Of a DNA stretch of 64,000 bases, positions 44,399-54,527 are shown in pieces. A program made the translations under genes and the position numbers. Under the pieces are notes generated by a model. The model saw nothing but the letters and a program-made list of their open reading frames with translations, ran no database searches and was not told where the DNA came from. The DNA is taken from assembly GCA_965153355.1 (NCBI GenBank), contig OZ231127.1, forward strand, positions 95,542,001-95,606,000, written 5' to 3'. Position 1 is the stretch's first letter; each line of letters begins with the position of its first letter. The DNA is from Flaccisagitta enflata (lineage: Eukaryota > Chaetognatha > Sagittoidea > Aphragmophora).

Positions 44399-44879
44399 GT
44401 TACACAATTAGCAATGCCTTCCATCCACCCACCCCTTGACCCACCCCTTGACCCACCCCTACCCCTCGACCCACCCCTATACCTTGACCCACCCCTACCC
44501 CTCGACCCATCCCTACCTACCCCTCAATCCACTTCCCACCCGTCGATTTAATTTCCCACCCATTGACCTACCCCTCGACTAAATTCCCCACCCGTCGCTA
44601 CCCCTGCATAATTCCATCCACCCGTCGGATTTTGCCCACCCGTCGCTACCCCTCGCTACCCCACACAAGCCCTTATAACGAATTTTAACCAAAAATTCCC
44701 TTCTTTTTATCAAACTAATCAGGTAAGATGCTACCTACTTTTTACTTGGAGAACTTGATGCCTCAATCGATCCTAAGACTCAAAAAACAATACCGGGTCG
44801 ATTCAGTTGAAACTAGGATTTTAATATTTTGAAAAATGAATTGAGGTGGGAGGGACGGGGGCTGGTTCAACAACAACAA

Positions 44880-45668
44880 CTGGAGCTTGCTAAACAATTG
44901 TTGACTGTTTGAGAGTGATTTGGCGTGAATAGGGTGACATTGAGAAAATGGGTTTCGGACGGAATGGACACCCTCTTATAGAGATGCGAGGACGCATCTA
45001 ATAATGATTGTCAGACGGTTTTGAGAGTGATTTGGCGTGAATAGGGTGATATTGAGAAAATGGGTTTCGGACGGACGGACACACCCTCTTATAGAGATGC
45101 GAGGACGCATCTAAAAATGATTGGGGACTGTTTGAGAGTGATTTGGCGTGAATAGGGTGATATTGAGAAAATGGGTTTCGGACGGACGGACACACCCTCT
45201 TATAGAGATGCGAGGACGCATCTAATAATGATTGTGGACTGTTTGAGAGTGATTTGGCGTGAATAGGGTGATATTGAGAAAATGGGTTTCGGACGGACGG
45301 ACACACCCTCTTATAGAGATGCGAGGACGCATCTAATAATGATTGTGGACTGTTTGAGAGTGATTTGGCGTGAATAGGGTGATATTGAGAAAATGGGTTT
45401 CGGACGGACGGACACACCCTCTTATAGAGATGCGAGGACGCATCTAATAATGATTGTGGACTGTTTGAGAGTGATTTGGCGTGAATAGGGTGACATTGAG
45501 AAAATGGATTTCGGACGGACGGACACACCCTCATATAGAGATGCGAGGACGCATTTAATAATGATTGTGGACTGTTTGAGAGTGATTTGGCGTGAATAGG
45601 GTGACATTGAGAAAATGGGTTTTGGACGGATGGACACATCCTCTTATAGAGATGCGAGGGCGCATCTA
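44880..45668 (-). repeat. 111-bp tandem array of a hairpin-family end
   Basis: Seven units of 111-113 bp, each ending GGACGGACGGACACACCCTC, TTATAGAGATGCGAGGACGCATCTAA. The hairpin is AGATGCG-AGGA-CGCATCT. Each unit therefore carries the 3' hairpin and part of the tetranucleotide tract of the AGATGCG subtype. The 245-residue minus-strand ORF across the array arises because the period is divisible by three; it is not a gene. Confidence 0.85.
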
Positions 45669-45754
45669 AAAAAAGTAGGGTGCAATTGATGGGAAATTGT
45701 TTGATTCGCCTAGATCCAAAATCTTGTATTTTCACTTTTTCTCATAAAACTTAA

Positions 45755-46830
45755 TAAGGATCGAATTAGTTAAAGATGTCTCATGTAGGGTAGCGAGGGG
45801 TGGGGGAGGGGTGGGTCGAGGGGTGGGTGGGACCACCCCTCGCCCCACCCCTCCCACCCCTGGTGAAAAATTGACCACCCAGCAGTTTCCCTCCACCCCT
45901 CGGTTTACCCCTCCCACCCCTCGGTTTACCCCTCCCACCCCTCGGTTTACCCCTCCCGGTCTGCTTGGTCCACCCCTCAGTCCCCCACCCCACCCTCACC
46001 GGTCCACCCCTGGGTCCACCCCTCGGTTTTTTTTTTATACTTCAAAAATTTAATAAAATTGCTAGTTTGCAAAAAAGTACAAAAATCTCATTTACATATT
46101 GCAGTCTCAATACCTTTAAGTTCAAGGGATTTCATAATTCAAAAAACCAAAAAGGGTGGTGGCGGGGGAGGGTGGTGGCTCAAATTGTTTATAAAATACA
46201 TGACTATTATTTAAGCTAAAATGCAAATGTCTACCCCTCGGTCTACCCCTCGGTCAACCTCCGGGTCTACCACTGGGTCTACCCCTCGGTTCTTTTCTAT
46301 ACTTCAAAAATTTGATAAAATTGCTAGTTTACAAAAAGTACAAAAATATCATTTACATATTGCAGTTTCAATACCTTTAAGTTCAAGGAATTTCATAATT
46401 CAAAAAACCAAAAAGGGTGGTGGTGAAACTGAAAATGCACAGCTATCATTTAATTTACAGCCTAGAGAAAAGAAACATTTTGCAGATATATATAAAAAAC
46501 ATTTTCCATAGCAAGTAAATATTTCATTCATTGATAAACAAAACCTTTTACATAAGCAAATTAAAATTTGCCTAACTTAACACAACCCCTAACCCTAACA
46601 CAGCCTTATCCTAAATCCAACATTACTAGCCTGACCTAACACAACCCTTAACCCTAAACCTAATACAGCCTTAGCCTAAATAACATACCCTAACCTAAAC
46701 CCAATGCACATTTTTGCCCAAAACTCAACGTACACTAACAAACCTAGCACAACCCCGCCAACCTAAACCTAACACAACCCTTAACCCTAAACCCAACACT
46801 ACCCCTAACCCTAAACCCAACACTACCGGT
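45755..46830 (+). mobile_element. Second, truncated copy of the composite element
   Basis: GGATCGAATTAGTTAAAGATG and CATGTAGGGTAGCGAGGGGT match the left end at 40897. CCACCCCT units, two copies of the 100-bp CTCATTTACATATTGCAG module (46088, 46347) and degenerate CCCTAA tracts (46570-46830) follow. No right terminus was found. Confidence 0.6.
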
Positions 46831-46859
46831 AGATTTTTTTCTCAGGCGGAAGTAGCTTA

Positions 46860-47757
46860 AAAAGTGCTTTTCTTGTACCTAAGAATGTGTTACGAGCGCC
46901 ATGGCGTCATTTTTCAGTCAAAAATTATAAGATGTAAACATATTTCAAATTTCTACATCAAATTGAGAGGAATTTCATGCAATTTCCTTCATTTTGCCCC
47001 TCTCTTATGTAGAAAATCGGGGAAAAAAATGCGTGATCTTTGCGTGATGGAGGCTTCCTACCAAATTTTTTCCATTTATGATCTATTCCAAAGTGTTTCT
47101 TACATCCTATTCCATTCACTCGGGCATCTTTGAGAACTAGATGAAAAAAAAAATGGAAGTAATCTATCGCAAATACGAAAAATTGTGGCCTCCCGTATAT
47201 TGTGACTCAACCGGGAAAACTTGGTTTTTTTCTGCTTGTTGATATATGTGCGATAAATCGCTCAGATTAAGCTCATATGCACACCAAAAATGTCTTCTTT
47301 TTTTTTAAATCATGTATCGGAAAGCAAAAGAAGTTACTAGAAGCAATATCGTATCAATTTATTTTGTATTGGCTTTCACGGAGTACTTGCAAGAGTTTCT
47401 GGTTTTAAGACGCTTGAGCGAATTAATTGTCCCATGCTCTGTCCCATCTATCTTTTATTCCGTTACTTGTCAAATGGTTTCATGTCAGTTTTCCTATTGA
47501 TTTTCTGGTAACGCTTGAGTGTTCTCCCATCAGCGAAAGTGTAAATAACTTTTAAAACTAAAAGAAACCGTGGCAATTAGGCAGGAATTGAAGTCGAGGA
47601 GTTTCTGGTTTTCAGACGCTATGCCAGAAACTCAAAAAAACATGTTGGGTCCTTCAAAATCTTTTTCATTTAATTGAATGAGCTCAGAATAAGATCAAAA
47701 TTGGTGAATCCTATAAGCATACGACACAGGAAACAAAAATTCACCCGATGACTATTT

Positions 47758-47760
<3 letters not shown>
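46860..47760. other. Unassigned sequence
   Basis: AT-rich sequence with short ORFs that show no domain character. A motif AGAGTTTCTGGTTTTNAGACGC occurs twice (47392 and 47599). No bounded repeat is clear. Confidence 0.4.
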
Positions 47761-47790
<30 letters not shown>

Positions 47791-47791
47791 T
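47758..47791. repeat. (GTCT)n microsatellite
   Basis: Eight GTCT units at the upstream edge of the reverse-transcriptase fragment. Confidence 0.9.
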
Positions 47792-47872
47792 CATCTGACA
47801 AACCTATAATGAGAAATGTACATAAGCATTTTTGAAATGTTTTAAAGAACACAAAAAGTTGATTATGCTCCG

Positions 47873-48440
47873 ATGAATCATGTGTTGGTAGAAGTTGGAG
47901 TTCATGCAGAATTAAAGCAGTCTTATCGGAAGAAAGCGCATTTAGTCCCTCTTTACAAGACATTCGTAAGGCCCAAGTTAGAGTTTGCAGCCTCAAGTTG
48001 GAACCCGTGGCAAGAAGGCGATATCAGAACGTTGGAGAAAGTCCAGGAGAGATTGTCTGACGCAAGGGGCTCGACGTACGAAGAAAGAGCAAAAGACGCA
48101 GGAATTACGACTTTAAAGAAGAGGAGGAGGAGAGGAGATGCGATAGAAACATTCAAAGTGTTGAATGGCTTCACCAAAGTTGAAAAGAGCGAGTGGTTTG
48201 AGGAAGTAGGAGAGGCGGCGAGACACAATAATCACGGACCAAGGGCAAATCAAAAGGGAGAAAGTATTGAAAGTTGGAAGCGCTAAACTCGAATTAAGAA
48301 AGAACTTCTTTAATATCCGGGTGGCGAGGAGCTGGAATGAGATACCGGATGAAGTAAAAATGAAGACCTCCGTAAATGCGTTTAAGAATGCATACGACGC
48401 TTTGGACAATTCTTCTTCAAGTAATACCGTTCAGCAGTGA
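47873..48440 (+). pseudogene. Non-LTR retrotransposon ORF2, C-terminal fragment
   Basis: The conceptual protein carries LVPLYKTFVRPKLEFAASSW, then LEKVQERL, YEERAKDAGITTLKKRRRRG and DAIETFKVLNGF. This is the hallmark region after the reverse-transcriptase palm in Jockey/CR1/I-type non-LTR elements (LYxxxVRPxLEY, then IExVQRR, then RRxRGDxIexFKilxG). A frame change near 48255 moves to the next frame, which continues LRKNFFNIRVARSWNEIPDE and VNAFKNAYDALD to a stop at 48440, the usual end of such ORFs. The residues normally between VQ-R and the next block look shortened. The endonuclease and catalytic palm are absent, so it is a 5'-truncated dead copy. No poly-A tail is evident. Confidence 0.87.
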
Positions 48441-49158
48441 CGAGTGAAAAGTTACGAGGAAGCAGGATGTGACAAAAAAAAACCCGATGACGATCATTCA
48501 CAGAGCTGAACGACCGCAAAAAACAATGCGACGAAGTCTCCGCTATGTGGGCTGAATGCCTACCCTAGGAGATCTACCGACTATACTGTACTATACTTGT
48601 CACATTTAATGAATCTTTTGCATAGTTGAGGACAGATGAACCGAGACATGAATCTCACGAAATATGCGCCTAATCAATCACAGCAGAAAGTCATTCACTA
48701 AGCCGTTGAACTCATATTCCTCGATGATGAAGATGCGCTTTTCCTTCCCATTTACCAGATTGGCTTGTTTCTCAAATAGGAGAGGTGGCGATCGAACTAA
48801 TTCGGCGGAGAATGTGATAGACTTGGCGCCAGTTGATGTGAAATGGTTAGATGCCATTCCAACACGCTCAAGACTTTTCCCTTGGAGTAAATTCTTATTC
48901 GAAAGCTGACCTTTGGACTTAGAAACAAGGACCATCAACATATCTTGTGAGTTTTCATGGGCAACAGCTATGACTGACCCAGGTTCTGCCAAATCCGCAA
49001 TTTCATGGCGATGACGGTCTTGACCAGCTCTCGTTCGGGTGGCTGAGCGTGCAGTTGGAACTGTACCAGGGGATTTACGGAGAACCGAAATTTTTTCCAC
49101 TGGTCCTAGCTCTTCCTGACGAGTGCAGTCGGCAAATTTTCCGTCCTCGCATGAAGCG

Positions 49159-49537
49159 CAGGCCTGATTTTAGAGCGAGCCCGCGAGCCCGATGCTCTCT
49201 ATTTTGCTCCCAGGCTCTCCATATTTTGCAAGCTCTGACCAGTAGCTCTCTCTCATTGGGATGGATTCAAAGCGCTCTAGCTGATTGAGTGAAATATTTG
49301 AAAAATCATCAAGTTTTAACTCATTATTCGATTTATTCACAAACTGAATCATTTTAATAGTGGTTATTTATCGTTATATAATATAATCAGTAGCTGCTAT
49401 CACAAATCTAGGCAAAAATGATCATTAAGTTTGGTATAGCATTTTTACCGGGCTCAAGGTTTTCCTCTCGGGCTCTGTCAAATTGTGAGGAGCGAGCCCG
49501 ACTGGCTCAGTCTAAAGAATCACTAAAATCAGGCCTG
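49159..49537. mobile_element. Nested 379-bp transposon in the transposase ORF
   Basis: Terminal inverted repeats CAGGCCTGATTTTAG and CTAAAATCAGGCCTG, with CATGAAGCG duplicated at 49150-49158 and 49538-49546. Removing the element and one duplicate restores an uninterrupted frame reading FSCASCEDGKFADC across the junction, which confirms the boundaries. CAGG ends suggest hAT, although 9 bp is one more than the usual hAT duplication. It contains GAGCGAGCCCG motifs in both arms and no ORF of its own. Confidence 0.9.
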
Positions 49538-49794
49538 CATGAAGCGCAAGAGAAGCAGCTTGAATCTCTAATGAGGAGCTCTCCTGGAACTGAGGTGGTC
49601 ACTAGCTGATGAATATCCCGAGTGCCAGTAATCGGATCCCAGTCCACACTTGAGACAGCGACGTCGTTTGGTTTAACCACCTCAGCGTGGTATCCGCTGT
49701 AGAAGTAGCCTTTGGAATCTTCCTTGCCGGATGGGGTCTTGTTCAGGTCGATAAAGTTGACACTTGGAAGAAAGTTTTCGATGTCGTTGATAGT

Positions 49795-49826
49795 GCGTAA
49801 TGGGCGATTTGCGTAATGGGCGATTC
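49795..49826. repeat. 16-bp tandem duplication causing a frameshift
   Basis: GCGTAATGGGCGATTT is followed at once by GCGTAATGGGCGATTC. Sixteen bases is not a multiple of three. Deleting one copy joins YWNRPLR to TINDIENFLPS in a single frame. Confidence 0.88.
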
Positions 49827-51164
49827 CAGTATCCCTCATTCCGAAACAGCGTCTTGGTATATGCGCCGTCGTGGTCAATTTCACATTTGCCGTGTCCAGC
49901 AGAGGAAAAGTGGAGGCGGACACAAGGACAATTTGGGCAGAGAGGACCAGGGGCTGTGTGGTTTGAGCAAAGATGCCGGCGTGACTCAGCAATGTGACCA
50001 AATACCTTCCTGCTGCAAAATTGGTAAGCACATCGATCCGATGCAAAGGTAACTGAATCAAATGTAGCATTTAAGGTTTCGCGTAACCACTTTACCACTA
50101 AGGTTTGACAATGACTTTGCCATGTAATTGTCCTGCTCAGGGCGCTCCGAAATGAAGGCGAAATAGACTTTGACCTTTTTAAAGGCATTGTTGGGTTGGT
50201 CAAAGACATTCAGATAAGCAATTGAGGTAAAGATTGTGTAACTTTGGCCTCCCCTATGCATACTTTGAACTTCCTCAAACTCTTCAGCACTGAATTTTTC
50301 GGCGTAATCTGAGAGAATAACAAGCTCCTTTAGGTCGAGATTGCGAAGGTGTTTTTCAAGCTCTGCTTTTTGGTGCTTGGCAAGAAAGCGATGTCGCGGG
50401 AAACCTTGCAACTTTTCCTTGAAGTGTTGAATAAATTCGTTTGGCTTTTGATCTTTTTTGACCTGAATTCCTAGTCTGCCTCCCGCATCTTTCTCTAAGG
50501 AGCGGTAAGTAACGCTAGCATCGGCTGGCAGAGACAAAAGAGGATCAAAAAATTCTTGGTCTAATCGAAATATTCCGCATTCTTTGCATTCGCCAATGAT
50601 GCATTGACGTGTTCGCTGATCATTTGGTTCCTCGGGGCAAAGAGATCTTTCCACCATTTCCGTGTAGTGAGAGACAGGTGGAGGCGGAAGACGAAGTCGT
50701 TTGAGGTTGGTGCAGAGATCCTCGAAAGCAAATTTCAATTCAGTGTGGGTTGAACAAAGGCAAACCTGGCGATCTTTTGCTGACGGTGACACAATCCAAT
50801 TTGGTCTTACTGAGTAAAAGAGAGATTGGGAAGTTGGACCAAACTCTTTAACGAATTTGCCGTAAAGGAACCGAATTGAATCTGAAAGAAACCGCTTTTG
50901 TTCAACATTCTTTGAACCTTTTATCCTTACAACGTCGCGCGTTCTGGAAGTGGGCGTAGAGTTTTCAATTAGGAACTCATGGATGGCTCGGCGCTTGTCA
51001 TCAAACTTGGTTGTTTTACGTTTTCGCTTCATAGCGTCGGTGACAAAAGTTGAAGGCTTTTTGACTACCCCAAATCTTCCCCTCAACAAATCGCCAGTTC
51101 CATCTTGATCAGTCATAGTTGCTGTAGCTACTTCTGCTCTTCTGGCCACCAGTTCAGTCGGAGT

Positions 51165-51440
51165 CACTTCCGCTTGTCCCACTTCCGCTTGTCCCACTTC
51201 CGCTTGTCCCACTTCCGCTTGTCCCACTTCCGCTTGTCCCACTTCCGCTTGTCCACTTCCGCTCTGGCCACCAGTTCAGTCGGAGTCACTTCCGCTGGTC
51301 CCACTTCCGCTGGTCCCACTTCCGCTTGTCCCACTTCCGCTTGTCCCACTTCCGCTTGTCCCACTTCCGCTTGTCCCACTTCCGCTTGTCCCACTTCCGC
51401 TTGTCCCACTTCCGCTTGTCCCACTTCCGCTTGTTCCACT
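51165..51440 (-). repeat. 15-bp coding minisatellite (GQAEV)
   Basis: About eighteen units of CTTCCGCTTGTCCCA on the plus strand encode Gly-Gln-Ala-Glu-Val on the minus strand. A larger segment encoding TPTELVAR is itself duplicated. One unit at 51251-51256 reads GTCCAC instead of GTCCCAC, the 1-bp loss that breaks the transposase frame. Confidence 0.9.
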
Positions 51441-52177
51441 TCCGCTTGACCTGCTTCCGTTCGCCTTGCGTCCTTTTGTCCAGCTTCAACTGAGAATTCC
51501 TTGCGGGCTTCGGCTATCATATTTTTTCCAATCCCGAAAGAAGTGTGTATCTCTTCGTTAGATACATAGTTTGGGCCAGAGAGCAAAGCTCGCAAAATCA
51601 TTCGACGGAATGCTCTCTCCTCCGCGTACATGGTTCCATTGCTAAGGCCTTGATCCAAGTGCCATTTCAGGTTCTGAACTATCATGATAGCCAGGTTGCC
51701 ATTTTTTATTTTCTTTTCATTTTCTTGCTTTTTCTTCATCTTTAAAGCACGACGGAATTGCCTCATCTTGTCCGAGTGAAGTCTCTTGCTACAAATTTTC
51801 TCCCCTTCTTCCTCCTCCTCTCTAACCTTCTCCATCATTTTCTCTTTCTCTTTTTTCTCCCTGTAGTCACGCTTCCTCAATCTCTCTCGTTTCTTTTTTT
51901 CATCTCCTATCTGTTCGCGATCGCGTTTTTTCTTTGGCCCGGGCCGCTTCGAAGTTGAGGATGACCATGTTGACGAGGCGCGGGATGTTGAAGCGGGGGA
52001 TGTTGACGAAGCGCGGGATGTTGACGATGCGCGGGATGTCGACGAGGCACGGGATGTCGACGAGGCGCGAGATGTTGACGAGGCGCGAGATGTCGACGAG
52101 GCGCGAGATGTCGACGATGCACGCGAGGATGCTCTTGAAGATGGAGATGGCGCTCTCGATGATGTTGGTGTCAGACG

Positions 52178-52960
52178 CACAGTGCGGCCAAAACCTAACG
52201 CCCGCAGATAAACGCCCTATCTCCACTCCAACCACCCTAATCACCCCTGCCAGCCTACACAGTGCGGCCAAACCTAACGCCCGCAGATAAATGCCCTATC
52301 TCCACTCCGACCACCCTAATCACCCCTGCCAGCCTACACAGTGCGGCCAAAACCTAACGCCCGCAGATAAATGCCCTATCTCCACTCCAACCACCCTAAT
52401 CACCCCTGCCAGCCTACACAGTGCGGCCAAAACCTAACGCCCGCAGATAAATGCCCTATCTCCACTCCAACCACCCTAATCACCCCTGCCAGCCTACACA
52501 GTGCGGCCAAAACCTAACGCCCGCAGATAAATGCCCCATCTCCACTCCAACCACCCGAATCACCCCCTGCGCCCAACAGTGCGGCTTAAAACCTAACGCC
52601 CTCTGCAGATAAATGCCCTCATCTCCCACGAACCACCCGAATCACCCTGCCAGCCTACACAGTGCGGTGCTAAAACCTAACGCCCGCAGATAAATGCCCT
52701 ATCTCCACTCCAACCACCCGAATCACCCCTGCCAGCCTGGCCACAGTGGCGGCCAAACCTAACGCCCGCAGAGATAAATGCCCCCATTCCCACTCCAATC
52801 CACCCGAATCACCCCCTGCCAGCTTTTCACACAGTGCGGCTAAAACCTAACGCCCGCAGATAAATGCCCTATCTCCACTCCAACCACCCGAATCACCCCC
52901 AAGTAGTTTGCCACAGTGCGGCCAAACCTAAAATGCAGAGATAAATGCCCTATTGCTTCT
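52178..52960 (+). repeat. 80-bp tandem satellite, about ten units
   Basis: The unit contains AGTGCGGCCAAAACCTAACG, CCCGCAGATAAATGCCCTAT, CTCCACTCCAACCACCC and AATCACCCCTGCCAGCCTAC, with spacing of 79-80 bp. The first unit overlaps the 5' end of the transposase ORF, so the array grew from sequence at the element's own 5' side. Later units carry insertions such as extra TG or CTC that again resemble unpolished assembly. Confidence 0.93.
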
Positions 52961-53318
52961 AGTCTTAACAGATTAATATGATCTTGCCCCCGCCCCTCCC
53001 ACCTCCACAATTCAATTTTTTTCAAATCAAATCTTTGGAATCGTTTCCTAACACTTGAGTATTCTTAAGTTATTAATGGTACATCTCTTATTTCATTAAC
53101 AGTTATATCCAGGAAAATGTCCCTTTTGCAATATGAAGCATTACATTTGGGAGAGGATTCTTTGCAGTATAACAGTTTAAATCTATAATCCCAGTTTGAA
53201 ACTTCAAAACTGCAATATGCAGAATTCACTGAAGCATTTGGATTCAGTCACATCGTTTCACCAAAAAATTCTCTCTGCGTGGAGTTCATCATTTTATCCC
53301 TTCCTGTTCATTGTTTTT

Positions 53319-53657
53319 AGTCGCATGCCACGCAACTCGACACCCCGCTTTGTCCATCCATCGGTTGATCAGTCGGATCCCTTTTTAGTTGCGGACACGC
53401 AACTCTATAAGAGGCTTTGTCTGTCCGTCTGTTGGTTGGTCGGTCTGTCTGTAACCATTGAGTCAAAAAGTGAGAAAACGCGCATTTCCGCCCCTGCCCA
53501 CCCGTCCGCAACTGATGGCTGTGTATCCGGCCTTGTTACTTTTTTGGAGTTTTTGAGCGTTTTGAGCTCACTGCTTCTGCCCAAACGCCCCAGTGACCTA
53601 CTCAATCACTGCCCCTGCCAACCCACCCGCAAGTGGGGTAGCCGTGTATATGGCCTT
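53319..53657 (+). mobile_element. Hairpin-headed element split by a second copy
   Basis: The outer copy has head AGTCGCATGCCACGCAACT, CGACACCCCGCTTTGTCC, then, after the nested copy, GAGCTCACTGCTTCTGCCC, CCCACCCGCAAGTGGGGTAG and TATGGCCTTG. The interruption falls in the T-rich middle of the element. Confidence 0.8.
53387..53535 (+). mobile_element. Nested hairpin-headed element, AGTTGCG subtype
   Basis: The head AGTTGCG-GACA-CGCAACT (53387-53404) is followed by CTATAAGAGGCTTTGTC, a GTCT/GTTG tract, GCCCACCCGTCCGCAACTGA and GTATCCGGCCTTG. Its distal inverted copy, GTCCGCAACT, matches its own head arm and not that of the outer copy. T-runs flank both sides. Confidence 0.85.
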
Positions 53658-53825
53658 GTCCTGAAAACGACCACTTCTTTTCTGGTTGTGCCCGTCAAAT
53701 GAGGGAAGATATCAAATGCTATGTGGTAATGTACAAGTCTTTAACTAGTGATACCTAGAATATTACCACTGTATTTTTTCTAAAAAGCGCCCCGGGTGCT
53801 TTTGAAATTGAAATATGACTTTGCT

Positions 53826-54212
53826 TTTTGGGAAGCGGTTCCGAAGGGGCCGATGACCTATGCTTTCACACAGGAGAAATTTCTCCTCCTCCTTCTCCTT
53901 CTCCTTCTCCGTACCCCCCCCTGCCTCAAGGCTCAAATCCCGGCCTTGAGGCACAAATCCTAGCCTCGAGGCTCAAATCCCAGCCTCGAGGCTCAAATCC
54001 CTGCCTCAAGGCTCAAATCCCAGCCTAGAGGATCAAATCCTAGCCTCAAGGCTCAAATCCCTGCCTCAAAGCTCAAATCCATGCCTCAAAGCTCAAATCC
54101 CAGCCTCAAAGCCCCTTCGGGGCCGCTGCCCCACTAACCACCTCACACCCACATACACTCACATAGGGGCAACGGGTACCGCTGACCATCTAACGCTTTT
54201 GCGACTATTAAC
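53826..54212 (-). mobile_element. GGCAGCGGCCCC-family element with 20-bp array
   Basis: Arms TTTTTGGGAAGCGGTTCCGA and CCTTCGGGGCCGCTGCCCC bracket a CTTCTC tract and about ten units of GGCTCAAATCCCAGCCTCGA. The outer end reads GGGTACCGCTGACCATCTAA, CGCTTTTGCGACTATT. It is the inverted partner of 54528-55258. Confidence 0.75.
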
Positions 54213-54527
54213 CCTCCAATCAGAACCCCCTTTATATTGTAGATGAACTGTCATTCAGTCGATTTTTTCATGAAAGGCTACCAAAATGCTAAATTTGACT
54301 CAAAACCGAGATATTCATTGCAGATATCTGTTTGAAAGTCTTTGAAAATGCCTCATTGTGTTGTATTCTTTCATCATTTTACTCAATATTTCTGTCCATA
54401 TCTCTTCTGAAAAGTGTAATATTGAGAAAAAAAGAAGGGGGGGGCAGTTTTGGAGGGGGGCGTTTTTTTGAAAAAATATGGTATGTAATGTATTTACTTA
54501 CTTTTCTGCATATTTTACAAATCAAAT

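Larger units (their letters stand above)
40897..44695. mobile_element. Composite element with minisatellite interior, 3.8 kb
   Basis: AATTCGTTATAAGGGCTTGTGTAGGG at 40906 is inverted at 44653-44690 (CCCACACAAGCCC, TTATAACGAATT). Within are CCACCCCT and CTAGGTCTACCC minisatellites, degenerate CCCTAAACCC telomere-like tracts, and about eight copies of a 100-bp module containing AAAATCTCATTTACATATTG, CAGTCTCAATACCTTTAAGT and AGGGTGGTGGTGGGGGAGGG. Short ORFs are translations of the repeats. It could be a subtelomere-like block or a transposable element that captured one. Confidence 0.6.
48678..52180 (-). pseudogene. DDE-like transposase pseudogene
   Basis: Reading leftward from 52180: a Ser/Arg-rich 18-bp coding repeat, a Lys/Glu-rich coiled region, an HTH-like SNEEIHTSFGIGKNMIAEARK, an in-frame 15-bp minisatellite (GQAEV), then the conserved body. 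Recognisable blocks are LFYSVRPNWIVSPSAKDRQV followed by CLCSTHTELKFAFEDL, CxxGxCxxC-like cysteines, LSDYAEKF followed by EVQSMH (near 50300), FASDRCAYQF (near 50035), and HFSSAGHGKCEIDHDGAYTK (near 49875). These match an uncharacterised transposase-like family common in invertebrate genomes. The Asp-bearing motifs are probable catalytic positions. Frames are broken by a 1-bp loss at about 51252, a shift near 50085, a 16-bp duplication at 49795-49826 and a nested transposon. The C-terminal part at 48678-49149 remains open. The start codon is uncertain. Confidence 0.75.

Noticed and set aside
44998-45735. 245-residue minus-strand ORF
   Set aside because: It is the translation of a 111-bp tandem repeat whose period is divisible by three; no non-repeat protein sequence is present.
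48600-48680. Terminal inverted repeats of the transposase element
   Set aside because: I compared the sequence after the stop codon with that around 52180-52260 and could not find matching ends by eye.
52178-52960. CRISPR-like regular array
   Set aside because: Whole 80-bp units are repeated, with no short repeat separated by unique spacers; the setting is eukaryotic.
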